Below, one piece after another: positions 34,050 through 43,285 of a stretch of DNA of 64,000 nt. Made by a program: the position numbers and the translations under genes. The number at the start of each line of letters is the position of its first letter. Position 1 is the stretch's first letter. The stretch comes from Tumebacillus amylolyticus (GTDB lineage: Bacteria > Bacillota > Bacilli > Tumebacillales > Tumebacillaceae): NCBI RefSeq assembly GCF_016722965.1, contig NZ_JAEQNB010000001.1, forward strand, positions 372,001 to 436,000. Direction: 5' to 3'. The notes beneath the pieces are model-generated. The model was not told the DNA's origin. It saw only the letters and a program-made list of their open reading frames with translations, and searched no databases.

Positions 34050-34694
34050 GTGAAATTTTTCATCGACACCGCCAATGTAGCGGACATTAAAAAAGCGGCG
34101 GAACTCGGCGTAATCGCCGGCGTTACCACCAACCCGTCGCTCGTTGCGAAGGAAGGCGGCGACTTCCACGCGATGTTGCGCGAAATCGTGCAAATCGTAG
34201 ATGGACCGATCTCCGCAGAAGTAATCTCGCTGGATGCAGAAGGCATGGTCGAAGAAGGCCTGAAGCTCTCCGAAATCCATCCGAACATCACCATCAAGCT
34301 TCCGATGACGCTCGAAGGTCTGAAAGCGTGTCACCAGTTCTCGAAGCGCGGAATCAAAACCAACGTCACGTTGATTTTCTCCGCGAACCAAGCGCTGATG
34401 GCAGCTCGTGCAGGCGCTACGTTCGTTTCGCCGTTCCTCGGTCGTCTGGACGACATCTCGACGGACGGCATGGGCTTGATCAACGACATCGTGCAGATTT
34501 TCGACGTACACGGCATCGAAACCGAGATCATCGCGGCTTCGATCCGTCATCCGATGCATGTTACCCAAGCGGCTCTCGCTGGTGCGCACATCGGCACGAT
34601 GCCGTACAACGTGTTGACCTCTCTCGTCAAGCATCCGCTCACCGATGCCGGTATCGAGCGTTTCTTGGCAGACTGGGATAGCATGAAGAAATAA
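34050..34694 (+). CDS. tal: transaldolase (short form)
   Basis: 214 residues, the size of the short MipB/TalC class. [29 protein letters not shown] and IKLPMT (with the Schiff-base Lys) are family signatures. It moves a dihydroxyacetone unit between sugar phosphates in the pentose phosphate pathway; fructose-6-phosphate aldolase activity is possible in this class but less likely here given synteny with fba. The start is GTG 34050 after GAGGAGGGGG. It closes the fba-tal unit with a terminator. Confidence 0.93.
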   Translation: MKFFIDTANVADIKKAAELGVIAGVTTNPSLVAKEGGDFHAMLREIVQIVDGPISAEVISLDAEGMVEEGLKLSEIHPNITIKLPMTLEGLKACHQFSKRGIKTNVTLIFSANQALMAARAGATFVSPFLGRLDDISTDGMGLINDIVQIFDVHGIETEIIAASIRHPMHVTQAALAGAHIGTMPYNVLTSLVKHPLTDAGIERFLADWDSMKK

Positions 34695-34715
34695 ACAAAC
34701 ACTAAGCTTCACTTC

Positions 34716-34751
34716 CAAGCACCTTCTCTCAAGGGAAGGTGCTTGTTTTTT
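34716..34751 (+). terminator. rho-independent terminator after tal
   Basis: CAAGCACCTTC and GAAGGTGCTTG around an 8-base loop, then a T-run. Confidence 0.88.
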
Positions 34752-34785
34752 CTTGTGTAAGGAACGAAAGGGGCATGACCTCGTT

Positions 34786-35445
34786 ATGAACGCATCTTCG
34801 TGGGTCCCGTTGGGAGCCAGCCTGATCTCGTTGTGGTTTGCTGTGCTGCTGTTCCGTCAGTACACCGGCCGTAAGAGACTGTTTCAATTGTGGTGGTCGA
34901 TCTCGATGTTGTCGTATGCGTGTGCGTCGTTTGGCGAGTTTTACGCGCTGGCATTCGGTTGGAGTTCGGCGATGTACAAATTTTATTACTTCAATGCGGT
35001 CTCACTTGTCGCGATCATGGCGGTGGGGGAGATGTATATGCTGTTTAAAGCCAAGGTCGGACACCTCTACTTGGTGGTCATGATCGCGTTAATGGCAGCG
35101 CTTGCATTTTTGCTCACCACGGCGGTGCCCGACCCGGCCGTTATGGGGCACAACGATGCGGCGATCGGCGGCAACGCATTGCCCAAGGGCTCTGTGATCC
35201 GCTCGGTGTTCCCGCCGATTCTCTCAGGGGTCGGAGGAATGATCTTGATCTTCGGACCGCTCTGGTCGTGGTGGAAGACACGCTTCACCGGCAACTGGTT
35301 CATCGCGGCGGGGGCGGTCATTCTCTCGCTGGTGGGTCGTTTGGCGGTGCTCGGCTACCCGGAATGGCTGCCGCTTGGCGAATTGGTTGGGATCGTCGTG
35401 ATCTTCTACGGCGTATTCGGCTGGTCGCGTGTAAAAAAAGCATGA
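34786..35445 (+). CDS. multi-pass membrane protein of unknown function
   Basis: 219 residues from ATG 34786, which follows GAAAGGGG by about 12 bases; a GTG at 34753 in frame is upstream of that site. Roughly six to seven hydrophobic segments are seen, for example ASLISLWFAVLLF, LVAIMAVGEMYML, LYLVVMIALMAALAFLL and LVGIVVIFYGVFGW. A ~40-residue polar loop (PDPAVMGHNDAAIGGNALPKG) lies between the fourth and fifth segments. Trp/Tyr-rich membrane interfaces (FQLWWSISMLSYACASFGEFYALAFGW) recall small sensory or 7-helix-type proteins, but no known family is evident. It stands between two unrelated units (tal and dapH). Confidence 0.7.
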   Translation: MNASSWVPLGASLISLWFAVLLFRQYTGRKRLFQLWWSISMLSYACASFGEFYALAFGWSSAMYKFYYFNAVSLVAIMAVGEMYMLFKAKVGHLYLVVMIALMAALAFLLTTAVPDPAVMGHNDAAIGGNALPKGSVIRSVFPPILSGVGGMILIFGPLWSWWKTRFTGNWFIAAGAVILSLVGRLAVLGYPEWLPLGELVGIVVIFYGVFGWSRVKKA

Positions 35446-35487
35446 TATGATAGGTCAGACAGCTATAGGAAAAGGGGAATGAACTTC

Positions 35488-36204
35488 ATGAGCAACATGA
35501 TGGACGCACGACAAATTATCGAATTCATTCAGAAAAGCGAAAAGAAAACTCCGGTTCAAGTACATATCAAAGGCACCGACCTCGAAAGCATCGACTTCGG
35601 CGCAAATTCGAAGACCTTCATCACCGGCGGTGTCGGTGTGATCTTTGGCGACTGGAAAGAAATCGGCCCGGCTCTCGAAGCGGCCGGCGACAAAGTCGTC
35701 GATTACGTCGTGGAGAACGACCGCCGCAACTCGGCGATTCCGCTGCTCGACATGAAAAACATCAAAGCTCGCATTGAGCCGGGCGCAATCATCCGCGACC
35801 AAGTGGAGATCGGGGACAACGCAGTCATCATGATGGGCGCTTCGATCAACATCGGCGCTGTGATCGGCGAAGGCACGATGATCGACATGAACGTCGTCAT
35901 CGGCGGTCGCGGTACGGTCGGGAAAAACTGTCACATCGGCGCAGGTTCTGTCATCGCAGGCGTCATCGAGCCGCCGTCCGCACTGCCGGTCGTCATCGAA
36001 GACGATGTTCTCGTGGGCGCAAACGCCGTCATCCTCGAAGGCGTTCGCGTAGGCAAAGGCTCGGTCGTCGCAGCAGGTGCAATCGTGACCCAAGACGTTC
36101 CGGCTGGAGTCGTCGTCGCAGGGGCTCCGGCGCGCGTGATCAAAGAGATCGACGCGAAGACCAAGTCCAAGACGGAGATCATGCAAGAACTGCGTCAACT
36201 GTAA
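35488..36204 (+). CDS. dapH: tetrahydrodipicolinate N-acetyltransferase
   Basis: 238 residues from ATG 35488; AGGAAAAGGGG lies ~11 bases upstream. An ATG at 35479 in the same frame is too close to that site. The start [14 protein letters not shown] parallels other DapH proteins. After an N-terminal alpha/beta domain come hexapeptide repeats forming a left-handed beta helix ([23 protein letters not shown]..., [23 protein letters not shown]). It acetylates tetrahydrodipicolinate in the acetylase branch of lysine/diaminopimelate synthesis; diaminopimelate also makes peptidoglycan, and the pathway feeds dipicolinate of spores. It overlaps functionally with dapL, 13 bases downstream. Confidence 0.95.
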   Translation: MSNMMDARQIIEFIQKSEKKTPVQVHIKGTDLESIDFGANSKTFITGGVGVIFGDWKEIGPALEAAGDKVVDYVVENDRRNSAIPLLDMKNIKARIEPGAIIRDQVEIGDNAVIMMGASINIGAVIGEGTMIDMNVVIGGRGTVGKNCHIGAGSVIAGVIEPPSALPVVIEDDVLVGANAVILEGVRVGKGSVVAAGAIVTQDVPAGVVVAGAPARVIKEIDAKTKSKTEIMQELRQL

Positions 36205-36217
36205 GGGGAGTACGCAC

Positions 36218-37363
36218 ATGCCGACCTTGGAATTGGAACGCTTCCTTCAAATCCGCAGGGATCTCCACCAGATCCCGGAACCGGGTTTCCAAGAGTTCAA
36301 GACGCAGCTCTACCTCTTGAACTACATCTCCGAACTCCCGCAAGAGCGCTTGGAGATCAAAACTTGGCGCACCGGCATCCTCGTCAAAGTAAAAGGGAAA
36401 AACCCGACCCGTACCCTCGCGTACCGCGCCGACATGGACGCTCTGCCGATTTCAGAAGACACGACCTACGAATTCAAGTCCACCCATCCGGGCTACATGC
36501 ACGCCTGCGGGCACGATGTTCACATGACCATCGGTCTCGCCGTCCTCACGCATTTCGTGCAAGGGGAGAACTCCGTGGACGATGATTTGCTGTTCCTCTT
36601 CCAACCGGCAGAGGAAGGTCCCGGCGGAGCGTTGCCGATGATGGAGAGCGAGGAGTTCCAAGCGTGGCGTCCCGACATGATCTTCGCGTTGCACATCGCA
36701 CCGGAACATCCGGTCGGCACGATCACGACCAAACCGGGCATCTTGTTTGCGAACACGTCGGAGCTGTTCATCGACTTGATCGGCAAGGGCGGCCATGCGG
36801 CGTTCCCGCATACGGCAAACGACATGGTCATCGCCCAAGCCCACCTCGCGACGCAGTTGCAGAGCATCATCTCCCGCAACCTCGATCCGCTGGACTCCGG
36901 CGTCATCACCATCGGCAAGATCGAAGCGGGCACCCGCCAGAACATCATCGCCGAACGCGCCCGTCTTGAAGGGACGATTCGCACGTTCTCGATGGAGTCG
37001 ATGACCAAGATCAAGTCGCGCATCGAAGCGCTGGTGAGAGGGATTGAAGTCGGATTCGAGTGCCGAGCGGAGATCGACTACGGCTCGAACTACTGCCAAG
37101 TCTACAACGACGAAGCGTTGACCACCGACTTCATGAACTGGGTTCGGGAATCGGGAGAAGCCAACCTGATCGTCGCCCGCGAAGCGATGACCGGCGAAGA
37201 CTTCGGCTATTTCCTCGCCGAAATTCCCGGCTTCATGTTCTGGCTTGGAGCGGACACTCCGTACGGTTTGCACCACGCCAAGATCGAACCCAGCGAAAAC
37301 GCCATCGATGTTGCGCGCAACGTCATGACCAAGTACCTCACCAAAATGGCCACCAGGGCATAG
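36218..37363 (+). CDS. dapL: N-acetyldiaminopimelate deacetylase
   Basis: 381 residues of the M20 metallohydrolase family. [23 protein letters not shown] and PAEEGPGGA carry metal ligands and the catalytic Glu; [10 protein letters not shown] marks the lid domain. It removes the acetyl group from N-acetyl-LL-diaminopimelate, two steps after DapH. AAGGGGAG precedes ATG 36218. The dapH-dapL pair is an operon, as in B. subtilis (ykuQ-ykuR); other members of the pathway are elsewhere. A symmetric terminator follows. Confidence 0.93.
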   Translation: MPTLELERFLQIRRDLHQIPEPGFQEFKTQLYLLNYISELPQERLEIKTWRTGILVKVKGKNPTRTLAYRADMDALPISEDTTYEFKSTHPGYMHACGHDVHMTIGLAVLTHFVQGENSVDDDLLFLFQPAEEGPGGALPMMESEEFQAWRPDMIFALHIAPEHPVGTITTKPGILFANTSELFIDLIGKGGHAAFPHTANDMVIAQAHLATQLQSIISRNLDPLDSGVITIGKIEAGTRQNIIAERARLEGTIRTFSMESMTKIKSRIEALVRGIEVGFECRAEIDYGSNYCQVYNDEALTTDFMNWVRESGEANLIVAREAMTGEDFGYFLAEIPGFMFWLGADTPYGLHHAKIEPSENAIDVARNVMTKYLTKMATRA

Positions 37364-37404
37364 AAAAAAGGGACTCTCCTACTCGCAGGAGAGTCCCTTT
37401 TTTT
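37364..37404. terminator. bidirectional terminator between dapL and the M1-type peptidase gene
   Basis: AAAAAAGGGACTCTCCT and AGGAGAGTCCCTTTTTTT form a perfect stem with a 6-base loop between converging genes. Confidence 0.9.
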
Positions 37405-37417
37405 CATACCCGTTCGT

Positions 37418-38932
37418 CTAGCCCTCGAACGCCGCTTTCACCTGCCCGAGCAACTGGTCATTGGGCGTGTCCAGCCACAACTTCATCCGCGCGACCATCG
37501 CGGGATCGATATCGGAGAGCGCTTGTTCCAAATCGGCGCGTGTCGCGGTCCTCTCCACGTTCTTCAGATAATACTGCTTGAGGAACTTGAAAAACTTCTC
37601 ATCCCCCAACTGCATTCGCAAGTCGTGGTACATCAGGATCGGCCGCAGATAGCTGTAGTAGTAATGCGCTTGCGATGTCGGATACGTCCCGTAAGGCACG
37701 GCGGTCTCGCCGTTTTTGACCCCGGCGGGTGTTCCCGGTTTGTACGGGGAGTAGGTGTCTCCCGCTTTGAAACGCTGCCAATCTCCTTGGATCATCGCCT
37801 GATACGCATCCGTTCCTTGACGTGTCTCTATCTCGATCAACGAGAGGTAATCGGCCAAGCCCTCATCCAACCACGGCGTCTCCGCTTCGTAATTCCCGAC
37901 CGCGTTGTAAAACCACACATGCCCGATCTCATGCGCAATCCAATGCTCAGGGTCGTCATATCCCCACAAGTCCTGCGAGAACAACGCCAGATTAGGCAAT
38001 TCATGCGCGTAGATCGTGCCGGCGGGCAACTCCAACACGTTCAACACGGGATACGGATCGATCCCCACTCGGTCTGAGTACGTGGAAACCGCCGACTTGG
38101 CGAGCTCCGCCGTTTGTGCCAACCGTGCCGGATCGATCGTCGCGACGACAACATGCGTGCCATACCCGGTCTCAAACGCGGTCTCTTGAAACCCGCGCCC
38201 GCCGACCAATGCGAAGTTCCTGACTTTATCCGCTTTCCAAGTCGAGACGACACGTCCGCCCTCGACCGTCGTTTCTGAAAGCTTCGAGCCTGTTCCGTAC
38301 CACTTGAACCCGGCGGGTGCATTCCACTCGACTTGGTAATTCCCCAAGTCCATGAGAAACGGATCGCCAAACCCCAGACTATCCGGGCGCGGCACCCAAT
38401 GCCCATCGCGCTCCACCGCCAGAATCGGGTACCAATAACAAACGGTCGCCACGCCCTTGTACATCCCGAATCGTTTGGCGCTGTCCGGCACCGACACATC
38501 AAACTTCAGCGTCACGGTCTGCTCCGTTTGTGCGGGTGTTGCTTGCAACGTGATTTGCTTGGCGTTCAGGTCATATTTCACCTCTTGCCCGTTCAACTTC
38601 ACTTCATGAATCTGCAACGCACTCTCTGGGGTATATAAATAGAAGGGAATCCCACTCACGTTCAACTGCGGGATCTTCACCGTCTCCTCAACCGAGATCA
38701 CATGCTTGCCCTCATCAAAAAACGCCTTGATCCCATACGTGGACTCATGCGGCGTCGGCACAGCCAACGGCTGATAGGCAATCGGCTTCGAGCCGAACCA
38801 GCGTTGGTAGGTGTCCTTCACGATCGGGGACCAGCCAACCGTTGGACGCAACACAATCGCCAAGATCACCAACGTCGACAGCAACGTCAACAGCATGGAA
38901 TACAAAATCAATCCCCGACGCTTCCGTCGCAT
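37418..38932 (-). CDS. membrane-anchored M1-type zinc metallopeptidase
   Basis: 504 residues. The start is ATG at 38932, preceded by GGAGG 7 bases upstream on the minus strand; upstream in-frame starts lack a site. A basic N-terminus (MRRKRRG) and one hydrophobic helix (LILYSMLLTLLSTLVILAIVL) anchor it with the rest outside. The gluzincin motif HEIGH is followed 18 residues later by Glu in WLDEGLADY, the M1 pattern HExxH-x18-E. A beta-sandwich N-domain (ALQIHEVKLNG...) precedes it. It resembles M1-type peptidases of Bacilli of unknown substrate rather than a full aminopeptidase N, which would be longer. It is divergent from glpX across a 28-base dyad. Confidence 0.88.
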   Translation of the reverse strand: MRRKRRGLILYSMLLTLLSTLVILAIVLRPTVGWSPIVKDTYQRWFGSKPIAYQPLAVPTPHESTYGIKAFFDEGKHVISVEETVKIPQLNVSGIPFYLYTPESALQIHEVKLNGQEVKYDLNAKQITLQATPAQTEQTVTLKFDVSVPDSAKRFGMYKGVATVCYWYPILAVERDGHWVPRPDSLGFGDPFLMDLGNYQVEWNAPAGFKWYGTGSKLSETTVEGGRVVSTWKADKVRNFALVGGRGFQETAFETGYGTHVVVATIDPARLAQTAELAKSAVSTYSDRVGIDPYPVLNVLELPAGTIYAHELPNLALFSQDLWGYDDPEHWIAHEIGHVWFYNAVGNYEAETPWLDEGLADYLSLIEIETRQGTDAYQAMIQGDWQRFKAGDTYSPYKPGTPAGVKNGETAVPYGTYPTSQAHYYYSYLRPILMYHDLRMQLGDEKFFKFLKQYYLKNVERTATRADLEQALSDIDPAMVARMKLWLDTPNDQLLGQVKAAFEG

Positions 38933-39008
38933 ACAGCCGCCTCCATCCGTTCCCAATCCAAGTCTCTCCCAATTCGACAAGGATTCCAAGCTCTCCTGCA
39001 TAAAATGG

Positions 39009-39038
39009 TATAACACATTGGTGTCAATGTGTTATAAT
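39009..39038. promoter_or_regulatory. 28-base dyad with a -10-like element between the peptidase gene and glpX
   Basis: TATAACACATTG (39009-39020) and CAATGTGTTATA (39025-39036) are perfect inverted arms with a 4-base centre. TATAAT (39033-39038) overlaps the right arm and could be the -10 of glpX, whose start is 43 bases away. A regulator binding here could control one or both divergent genes. No matching regulator is in the window. Confidence 0.7.
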
Positions 39039-39081
39039 TAATGGCGAAATGACAGCACAGTGAAACGGAGTGACCTCATAG

Positions 39082-40050
39082 ATGGAACGTGAACTAGCGC
39101 TAGAGATCGTACGCGTCACCGAAGCAGCAGCCTTGGCAGCAGCCCGCTGGGTCGGATCGGGCAAGAAAAACGAAGCGGACAACGCCGCGACCACCGCGAT
39201 GCGGGCAATGTTTGATTCGGTCAACATGAAGGGGACGGTCGTCATCGGCGAAGGCGAGATGGACGAAGCACCGATGCTCTACATCGGCGAGCGCCTGGGT
39301 GCAGGTTGGGGCCCGAAGCTCGACGTCGCCGTCGATCCGCTGGAAGGCACGAACATCGTCGCCAAAGGTCTCTGGAACGGCTTGACCGTCGTAGCCGTGG
39401 CACCGAAAGGCACTTTGCTCCACGCACCGGACATGTATATGGAGAAACTCGCCGTCGGTCCGCGCGCCAAAGGTCTCGTTCACCTCGACGCCACCGTCAA
39501 GGAAAACCTCGAAGCCGTCGCCAAAGCGTCTAATAAAAAAGTCTCGGACGTCGTCGCGACGCTCCTCGACCGCGAACGCCACGCCGAACTCATTGAAGAG
39601 ATTCGCTCGGCGGGTGCCCGCATCAAATTGATCTCCGACGGCGACGTGGCCGCTGCGATCAACACCTGCTTCGACGAAACCGGCGTAGACATCATGTTCG
39701 GCTCCGGCGGCGCACCGGAAGGCGTGCTCGCAGCAGCAGCCATCAAGTGCCTCGGCGGTGAATTCCAAGGCAGACTGAAACCGGAGAACGATGCAGAATT
39801 TGAGCGTTGCATCTCGATGGGCCTCCAAGACCCGAACTCGATCCTCTTGCTCAACGACCTCGTCAAAGGCGATGACGCGATCTTCGCCGCAACAGGCGTT
39901 ACGGACGGCGAACTGCTCAAGGGCGTCCGCTTCCTCGGAAACTCGATCACCACCACGCACTCGGTTGTCATGCGTGCCAAAACCGGCACGGTCCGCTTCG
40001 TAGAAGCCCGTCACAACCTCGATCAAAAACCGCATCTCGTCATGGTCTAA
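39082..40050 (+). CDS. glpX: class II fructose-1,6-bisphosphatase
   Basis: 322 residues. [15 protein letters not shown] and [11 protein letters not shown] (~residues 81-91) carry the metal-binding acidic residues; [14 protein letters not shown] is another family motif. It dephosphorylates fructose 1,6-bisphosphate, the gluconeogenic counterpart of phosphofructokinase. CGGAGTGA precedes ATG 39082. It sits between fba-tal and rho as in many Bacilli, though here murA is missing and unrelated genes are inserted. The divergent dyad upstream may regulate it. Confidence 0.94.
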   Translation: MERELALEIVRVTEAAALAAARWVGSGKKNEADNAATTAMRAMFDSVNMKGTVVIGEGEMDEAPMLYIGERLGAGWGPKLDVAVDPLEGTNIVAKGLWNGLTVVAVAPKGTLLHAPDMYMEKLAVGPRAKGLVHLDATVKENLEAVAKASNKKVSDVVATLLDRERHAELIEEIRSAGARIKLISDGDVAAAINTCFDETGVDIMFGSGGAPEGVLAAAAIKCLGGEFQGRLKPENDAEFERCISMGLQDPNSILLLNDLVKGDDAIFAATGVTDGELLKGVRFLGNSITTTHSVVMRAKTGTVRFVEARHNLDQKPHLVMV

Positions 40051-40174
40051 ATCAGCATGATCGCGTAGAGATATAAGTAAAATTCAATTAGAATAATTTT
40101 TGCATAATCGATTTCATGGGCGGGAAAAATGATATAATAACGGTACTTATGACTGAATTGAAGGTGACGGTTCC

Positions 40175-41449
40175 TTGCCCATGAACATGAACGAATTAGA
40201 AGACATGAAGCTGACTGACTTGTATAAGTTAGCCAAGCAATTTGAAATTCCCTATTACGGCACGCTGAAAAAAAAGGAACTGGTCTTCGCCATCCTCCGC
40301 GCACAAGCTGAAGAAGAGGGCTTGTTGTTTGCGGAAGGTGTGCTGGAGATCATGCAGGACGGCTACGGGTTCTTGCGTCCTGTCGGCTATTTGCCGTCCA
40401 CCGAAGATATTTACGTTGCGGCCTCGCAGATTCGCCGCTTTGATCTTCGCATCGGCGACCGCGTCTCGGGCAAAGTTCGCAAGCCCAAGGAAAACGAACG
40501 CTATTTCGGTCTGTTGCAAGTCGAAGCCGTCAACGGCATGACGCCGGAGCAAGCGGCGGAACGCATCCACTTCCCGGCGTTGACCCCGTTGTTCCCGACG
40601 CGCAAGATCCAGATGGAAACTTCCCCGGACAAGACTTCCACTCGCATCATCGACCTGCTCTCTCCGGTCGGCTTTGGACAGCGCGGTCTGATCGTGGCAC
40701 CGCCCAAAGCCGGTAAAACCCTCCTGCTGAAGGAAATCGCCAACTCCATCACCACCAACCACCCGCAAGCCGAGCTGTTCGTGCTCTTGATCGACGAGCG
40801 CCCGGAGGAAGTCACCGATATGCAACGTTCGGTCAACGCCGAAGTTGTCGCTTCGACGTTTGACGAAGTGCCGGAACATCATATCAAAGTAGCGGAAATG
40901 GTCTTGGAGCGTGCGATGCGACTCGTGGAGCACGGCAAGGATGTTGTCATCCTCGTCGACTCGATCACCCGCCTGACTCGTGCCTACAACCTCGTCATCC
41001 CGCCGTCCGGCCGTACGTTGTCCGGTGGTATCGACCCGGCGGCGTTCCACCGTCCGAAGCGATTCTTCGGCGCGGCGCGCAACATCGAAGAGGGCGGATC
41101 GTTGACGATCCTCGCCACCGCGCTGGTCGAGACCGGTTCGCGGATGGACGATGTAATCTACGAGGAGTTCAAAGGCACGGGCAACATGGAATTGCAGCTC
41201 GACCGCAAACTGGCAGAACGCCGCATCTTCCCGGCGATCGACATCCGCAAATCGGGCACTCGTCGCGAAGAGTTGCTGATGGACCCGGATCACCTCGACA
41301 AGATCTGGGCGATGCGCAAGACGATGAGCGACTCCCCGGACTTCACCGAAGTGTTCTTGCGCAACATCAAGAAGACGACCACGAACGAAGAGTTCATGGC
41401 GACGATCGAAGGGCAGAAGGAACAAAAGCAACTCAACGAACAGCCCTAG
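40175..41449 (+). CDS. rho: transcription termination factor Rho
   Basis: 424 residues. A Rho N-terminal helical domain ([26 protein letters not shown]) precedes the cold-shock-like RNA-binding domain ([20 protein letters not shown]) and the RecA-like ATPase with Walker A APPKAGKT (~residue 176) and [12 protein letters not shown] (walker B region). RNA loop motif [14 protein letters not shown] is intact. It ends transcription at Rho-dependent sites. TTG 40175 has GAAGGTGA 7 bases upstream; ATG 40181 is the alternative. An extended -10 (TGATATAAT ending at 40138) lies 36 bases before it. Confidence 0.96.
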   Translation: MPMNMNELEDMKLTDLYKLAKQFEIPYYGTLKKKELVFAILRAQAEEEGLLFAEGVLEIMQDGYGFLRPVGYLPSTEDIYVAASQIRRFDLRIGDRVSGKVRKPKENERYFGLLQVEAVNGMTPEQAAERIHFPALTPLFPTRKIQMETSPDKTSTRIIDLLSPVGFGQRGLIVAPPKAGKTLLLKEIANSITTNHPQAELFVLLIDERPEEVTDMQRSVNAEVVASTFDEVPEHHIKVAEMVLERAMRLVEHGKDVVILVDSITRLTRAYNLVIPPSGRTLSGGIDPAAFHRPKRFFGAARNIEEGGSLTILATALVETGSRMDDVIYEEFKGTGNMELQLDRKLAERRIFPAIDIRKSGTRREELLMDPDHLDKIWAMRKTMSDSPDFTEVFLRNIKKTTTNEEFMATIEGQKEQKQLNEQP

Positions 41450-41456
41450 TTGCAAA

Positions 41457-41488
41457 AAAGAACCGGATGCGCATGCATTCGGTTCTTT
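41457..41488 (+). terminator. rho-independent terminator after rho
   Basis: AAAGAACCGGATGC and GCATTCGGTTCTTT form a stem with one mismatch and a 4-base loop. Confidence 0.75.
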
Positions 41489-41541
41489 GTGTTAGAATAG
41501 TGCTCAGACCAGGTCTTGATCAGAAATGAGGGAACCAACCC

Positions 41542-42810
41542 ATGCATCTCGTGTATGCAGACTCCAAAGGACAAATCTACGATCACTCCGACCTGCTGGC
41601 TCTCGGCCGCAACGGAGAGTTCCTCACCGATATCTACGACGAAGAATTGATTCCGCTCCCGGACGGCGCCACGCTCGTCTCGTTGCCGGGCGCTCGCGCA
41701 CTGGGCGTGGACCCGGAAACCGGCAAGACGATCGCCATGCCCGAGGAATTCTCGGCTGTCGGCGCACTCTTGCCGCAGGGCTTCACCCGCTTGCTCCTGC
41801 CCGCTTATGCGAAAAAAGACGAGAGCGAAACATGGCCGCTGTTCGGCTACACGGCAGTCGTCTGGAAAGACGATAACTTCTACGTCGCTGCCGAATCAAG
41901 CGACGATCCGGACAAATGGAATCCGCTCTCCGCTCCCGACGACAAAGTCGAAGCGGCGGTGAGCAAGATCACCACGCTCTACCCGGAGAACCGCATCTGG
42001 CAACACTTGACCAAGTGTGCGCTCGAATACGGATGCCTGACGTCGCGCAACACGTTCCTCGAACGCTGGGAGGGTTCGCTCCCGGTCTCGATGACTTGCA
42101 ACGCAGGGTGTGTCGGTTGCATCTCCGAACAGCCGGATGACTCGCCGTTCCCGTCGCCGCAAGTGCGGATGGACTTCAAACCGACCGTGGAAGAGATGGT
42201 CCAATTGATGGTTCACCATCTCAACACGGCGGGCGAGGACTCCATCATTTCGTTTGGACAAGGCTGTGAGGGCGAACCGTCCACTCGCGGCGTCGACATC
42301 GCCGAAGCGATTCGTCGTGTGCGCGCCGAGACCCACCGCGGTTTTATCAACATCAACACCAACGCCGGTCTCACCGATATGATCAAATTGATTACAGACG
42401 CAGGTCTGGACCTCATGCGCGTCTCCACGATTTCGGCGCTTGACGATCATTACAACGCCTACTACCGTCCGCGTCTGTACGGCGTGGAAAACGTCGGCCG
42501 TTCGCTGAAGTACGCCGCGGACAAAGGGGTCTACACCTCGATCAACTATTTAATTTTCCCCGGTGTCACCGACCGCGAAGAAGAGATCGAAGCGATGGTC
42601 GATTTCGTGAACGAGAACAACGTCCGCCTGATCCAGATGCGCAACTTGAACATCGACCCGGAGTGGTACTTAAACCACATCCCGAAGGCGCGCGGCGAAT
42701 TGCTCGGCATGAAAACGATGCTGGAGATCTTCCGCCAAGAGTGTCCGAACACCGTGATCGGGTCTTTCACTCACGTTCCGCCGGAACAACTGCGTCGCAA
42801 TCGTGCATAA
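41542..42810 (+). CDS. radical SAM protein of unknown substrate
   Basis: 422 residues. The N-terminal ~170 residues form a separate domain without a clear match, possibly a small substrate-binding domain (MHLVYADSKGQIYDHSDLLALG). The radical SAM core has the cluster motif CNAGCVGC (CX3CX2C), then GCEGEP-type GQGCEGEPSTRG and NTNAGLTDMI, which fit the SAM-binding side of the barrel. It lacks an obvious SPASM domain. The gene is flanked by terminators and stands alone, so no substrate can be inferred from context. GAGGGA lies upstream of ATG 41542. The rho-neighbour position recurs in related genomes only as far as I recall; it is not certain. Confidence 0.85.
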   Translation: MHLVYADSKGQIYDHSDLLALGRNGEFLTDIYDEELIPLPDGATLVSLPGARALGVDPETGKTIAMPEEFSAVGALLPQGFTRLLLPAYAKKDESETWPLFGYTAVVWKDDNFYVAAESSDDPDKWNPLSAPDDKVEAAVSKITTLYPENRIWQHLTKCALEYGCLTSRNTFLERWEGSLPVSMTCNAGCVGCISEQPDDSPFPSPQVRMDFKPTVEEMVQLMVHHLNTAGEDSIISFGQGCEGEPSTRGVDIAEAIRRVRAETHRGFININTNAGLTDMIKLITDAGLDLMRVSTISALDDHYNAYYRPRLYGVENVGRSLKYAADKGVYTSINYLIFPGVTDREEEIEAMVDFVNENNVRLIQMRNLNIDPEWYLNHIPKARGELLGMKTMLEIFRQECPNTVIGSFTHVPPEQLRRNRA

Positions 42811-42816
42811 ATATGT

Positions 42817-42855
42817 AAAAAAGCCTCCAAGGTCTTCATGACCGGGAGGCTTTTT
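42817..42855. terminator. bidirectional terminator between the radical SAM gene and the peptide gene
   Basis: A-run, AAGCCTCC, inner hairpin, GGAGGCTT and T-run. It can serve the radical SAM gene (+) and, read on the other strand, the small peptide gene. Confidence 0.82.
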
Positions 42856-42860
42856 ATTGT

Positions 42861-43031
42861 TTAATGGTTCGGGCCGGGTTCGTTCCACCAATCCGGAAGT
42901 ACCGTCCCGTCAGCCAGTTGCTTGTGATTCGGGCCCGTCTCATTCCACCAAGCCCCCGCGATTTGTGTACCCAGTGCCAAGGAGATCAACGCGCATGTTG
43001 CTACTACCAACAGACCCAACCGTTTTTTCAT
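42861..43031 (-). CDS. small exported peptide with two WWNE(T/P)GPNH copies, putative signalling precursor
   Basis: 56 residues from ATG 43031, set by GGGAGGG on the minus strand ~8 bases before it; a longer in-frame start at 43082 lacks a site. Residues 1-27 look like a secretion signal: MKKR, a hydrophobic core, and Ala-x-Ala before Trp28 (IAGA|WW). The mature part has two copies of the 9-residue motif: WWNETGPNH at 28-36 and WWNEPGPNH at 48-56, ending the protein. The two DNA copies differ at several synonymous sites, so the peptide repeat is kept by selection rather than recent copying. It lies on the same strand and downstream of the HTH-TPR regulator gene, the usual arrangement for RRNPP quorum-sensing pairs, in which the C-terminal part becomes the signal. 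Role inferred. Confidence 0.7.
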   Translation of the reverse strand: MKKRLGLLVVATCALISLALGTQIAGAWWNETGPNHKQLADGTVLPDWWNEPGPNH

Positions 43032-43139
43032 CGAGAACACCCTCCCATGCTGATCGAAAAAGTTTCTTTGAAATCCGGTCATAACTCATATTGAGCTTAT
43101 AAATATTCATAATATATAGCGACCGGTTGCCTTACATCC

Positions 43140-43167
43140 ATTATACATGCCGGAGCTGATATTACAA
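43140..43167 (-). promoter_or_regulatory. promoter of the small peptide gene
   Basis: On the minus strand, -35 TTGTAA (43162-43167), a 16-base spacer and a perfect -10 TATAAT (43140-43145), about 109 bases before the peptide start. The gene thus has its own promoter apart from the regulator. Dyad CCGGTC (43075-43080) with GACCGG (43121-43126) lies in the leader. Confidence 0.6.
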
Positions 43168-43245
43168 CAGATTTATCGAAAATTCTTTGTTGTCAACTTA
43201 GAAAATTTACATGCCTTATAACTACAATTTACGACAAATTTCAAC

Positions 43246-43279
43246 AAAAAAAGAAGCCTACCTGATGGTAAGCTTCTTC
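43246..43279 (-). terminator. terminator after the HTH-TPR regulator gene
   Basis: On the minus strand GAAGCTTACC and GGTAGGCTTC (single mismatch) around a 4-base loop lead into a run of seven T. It separates the regulator and peptide transcripts. Confidence 0.75.
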
Positions 43280-43285
43280 ACAAAT

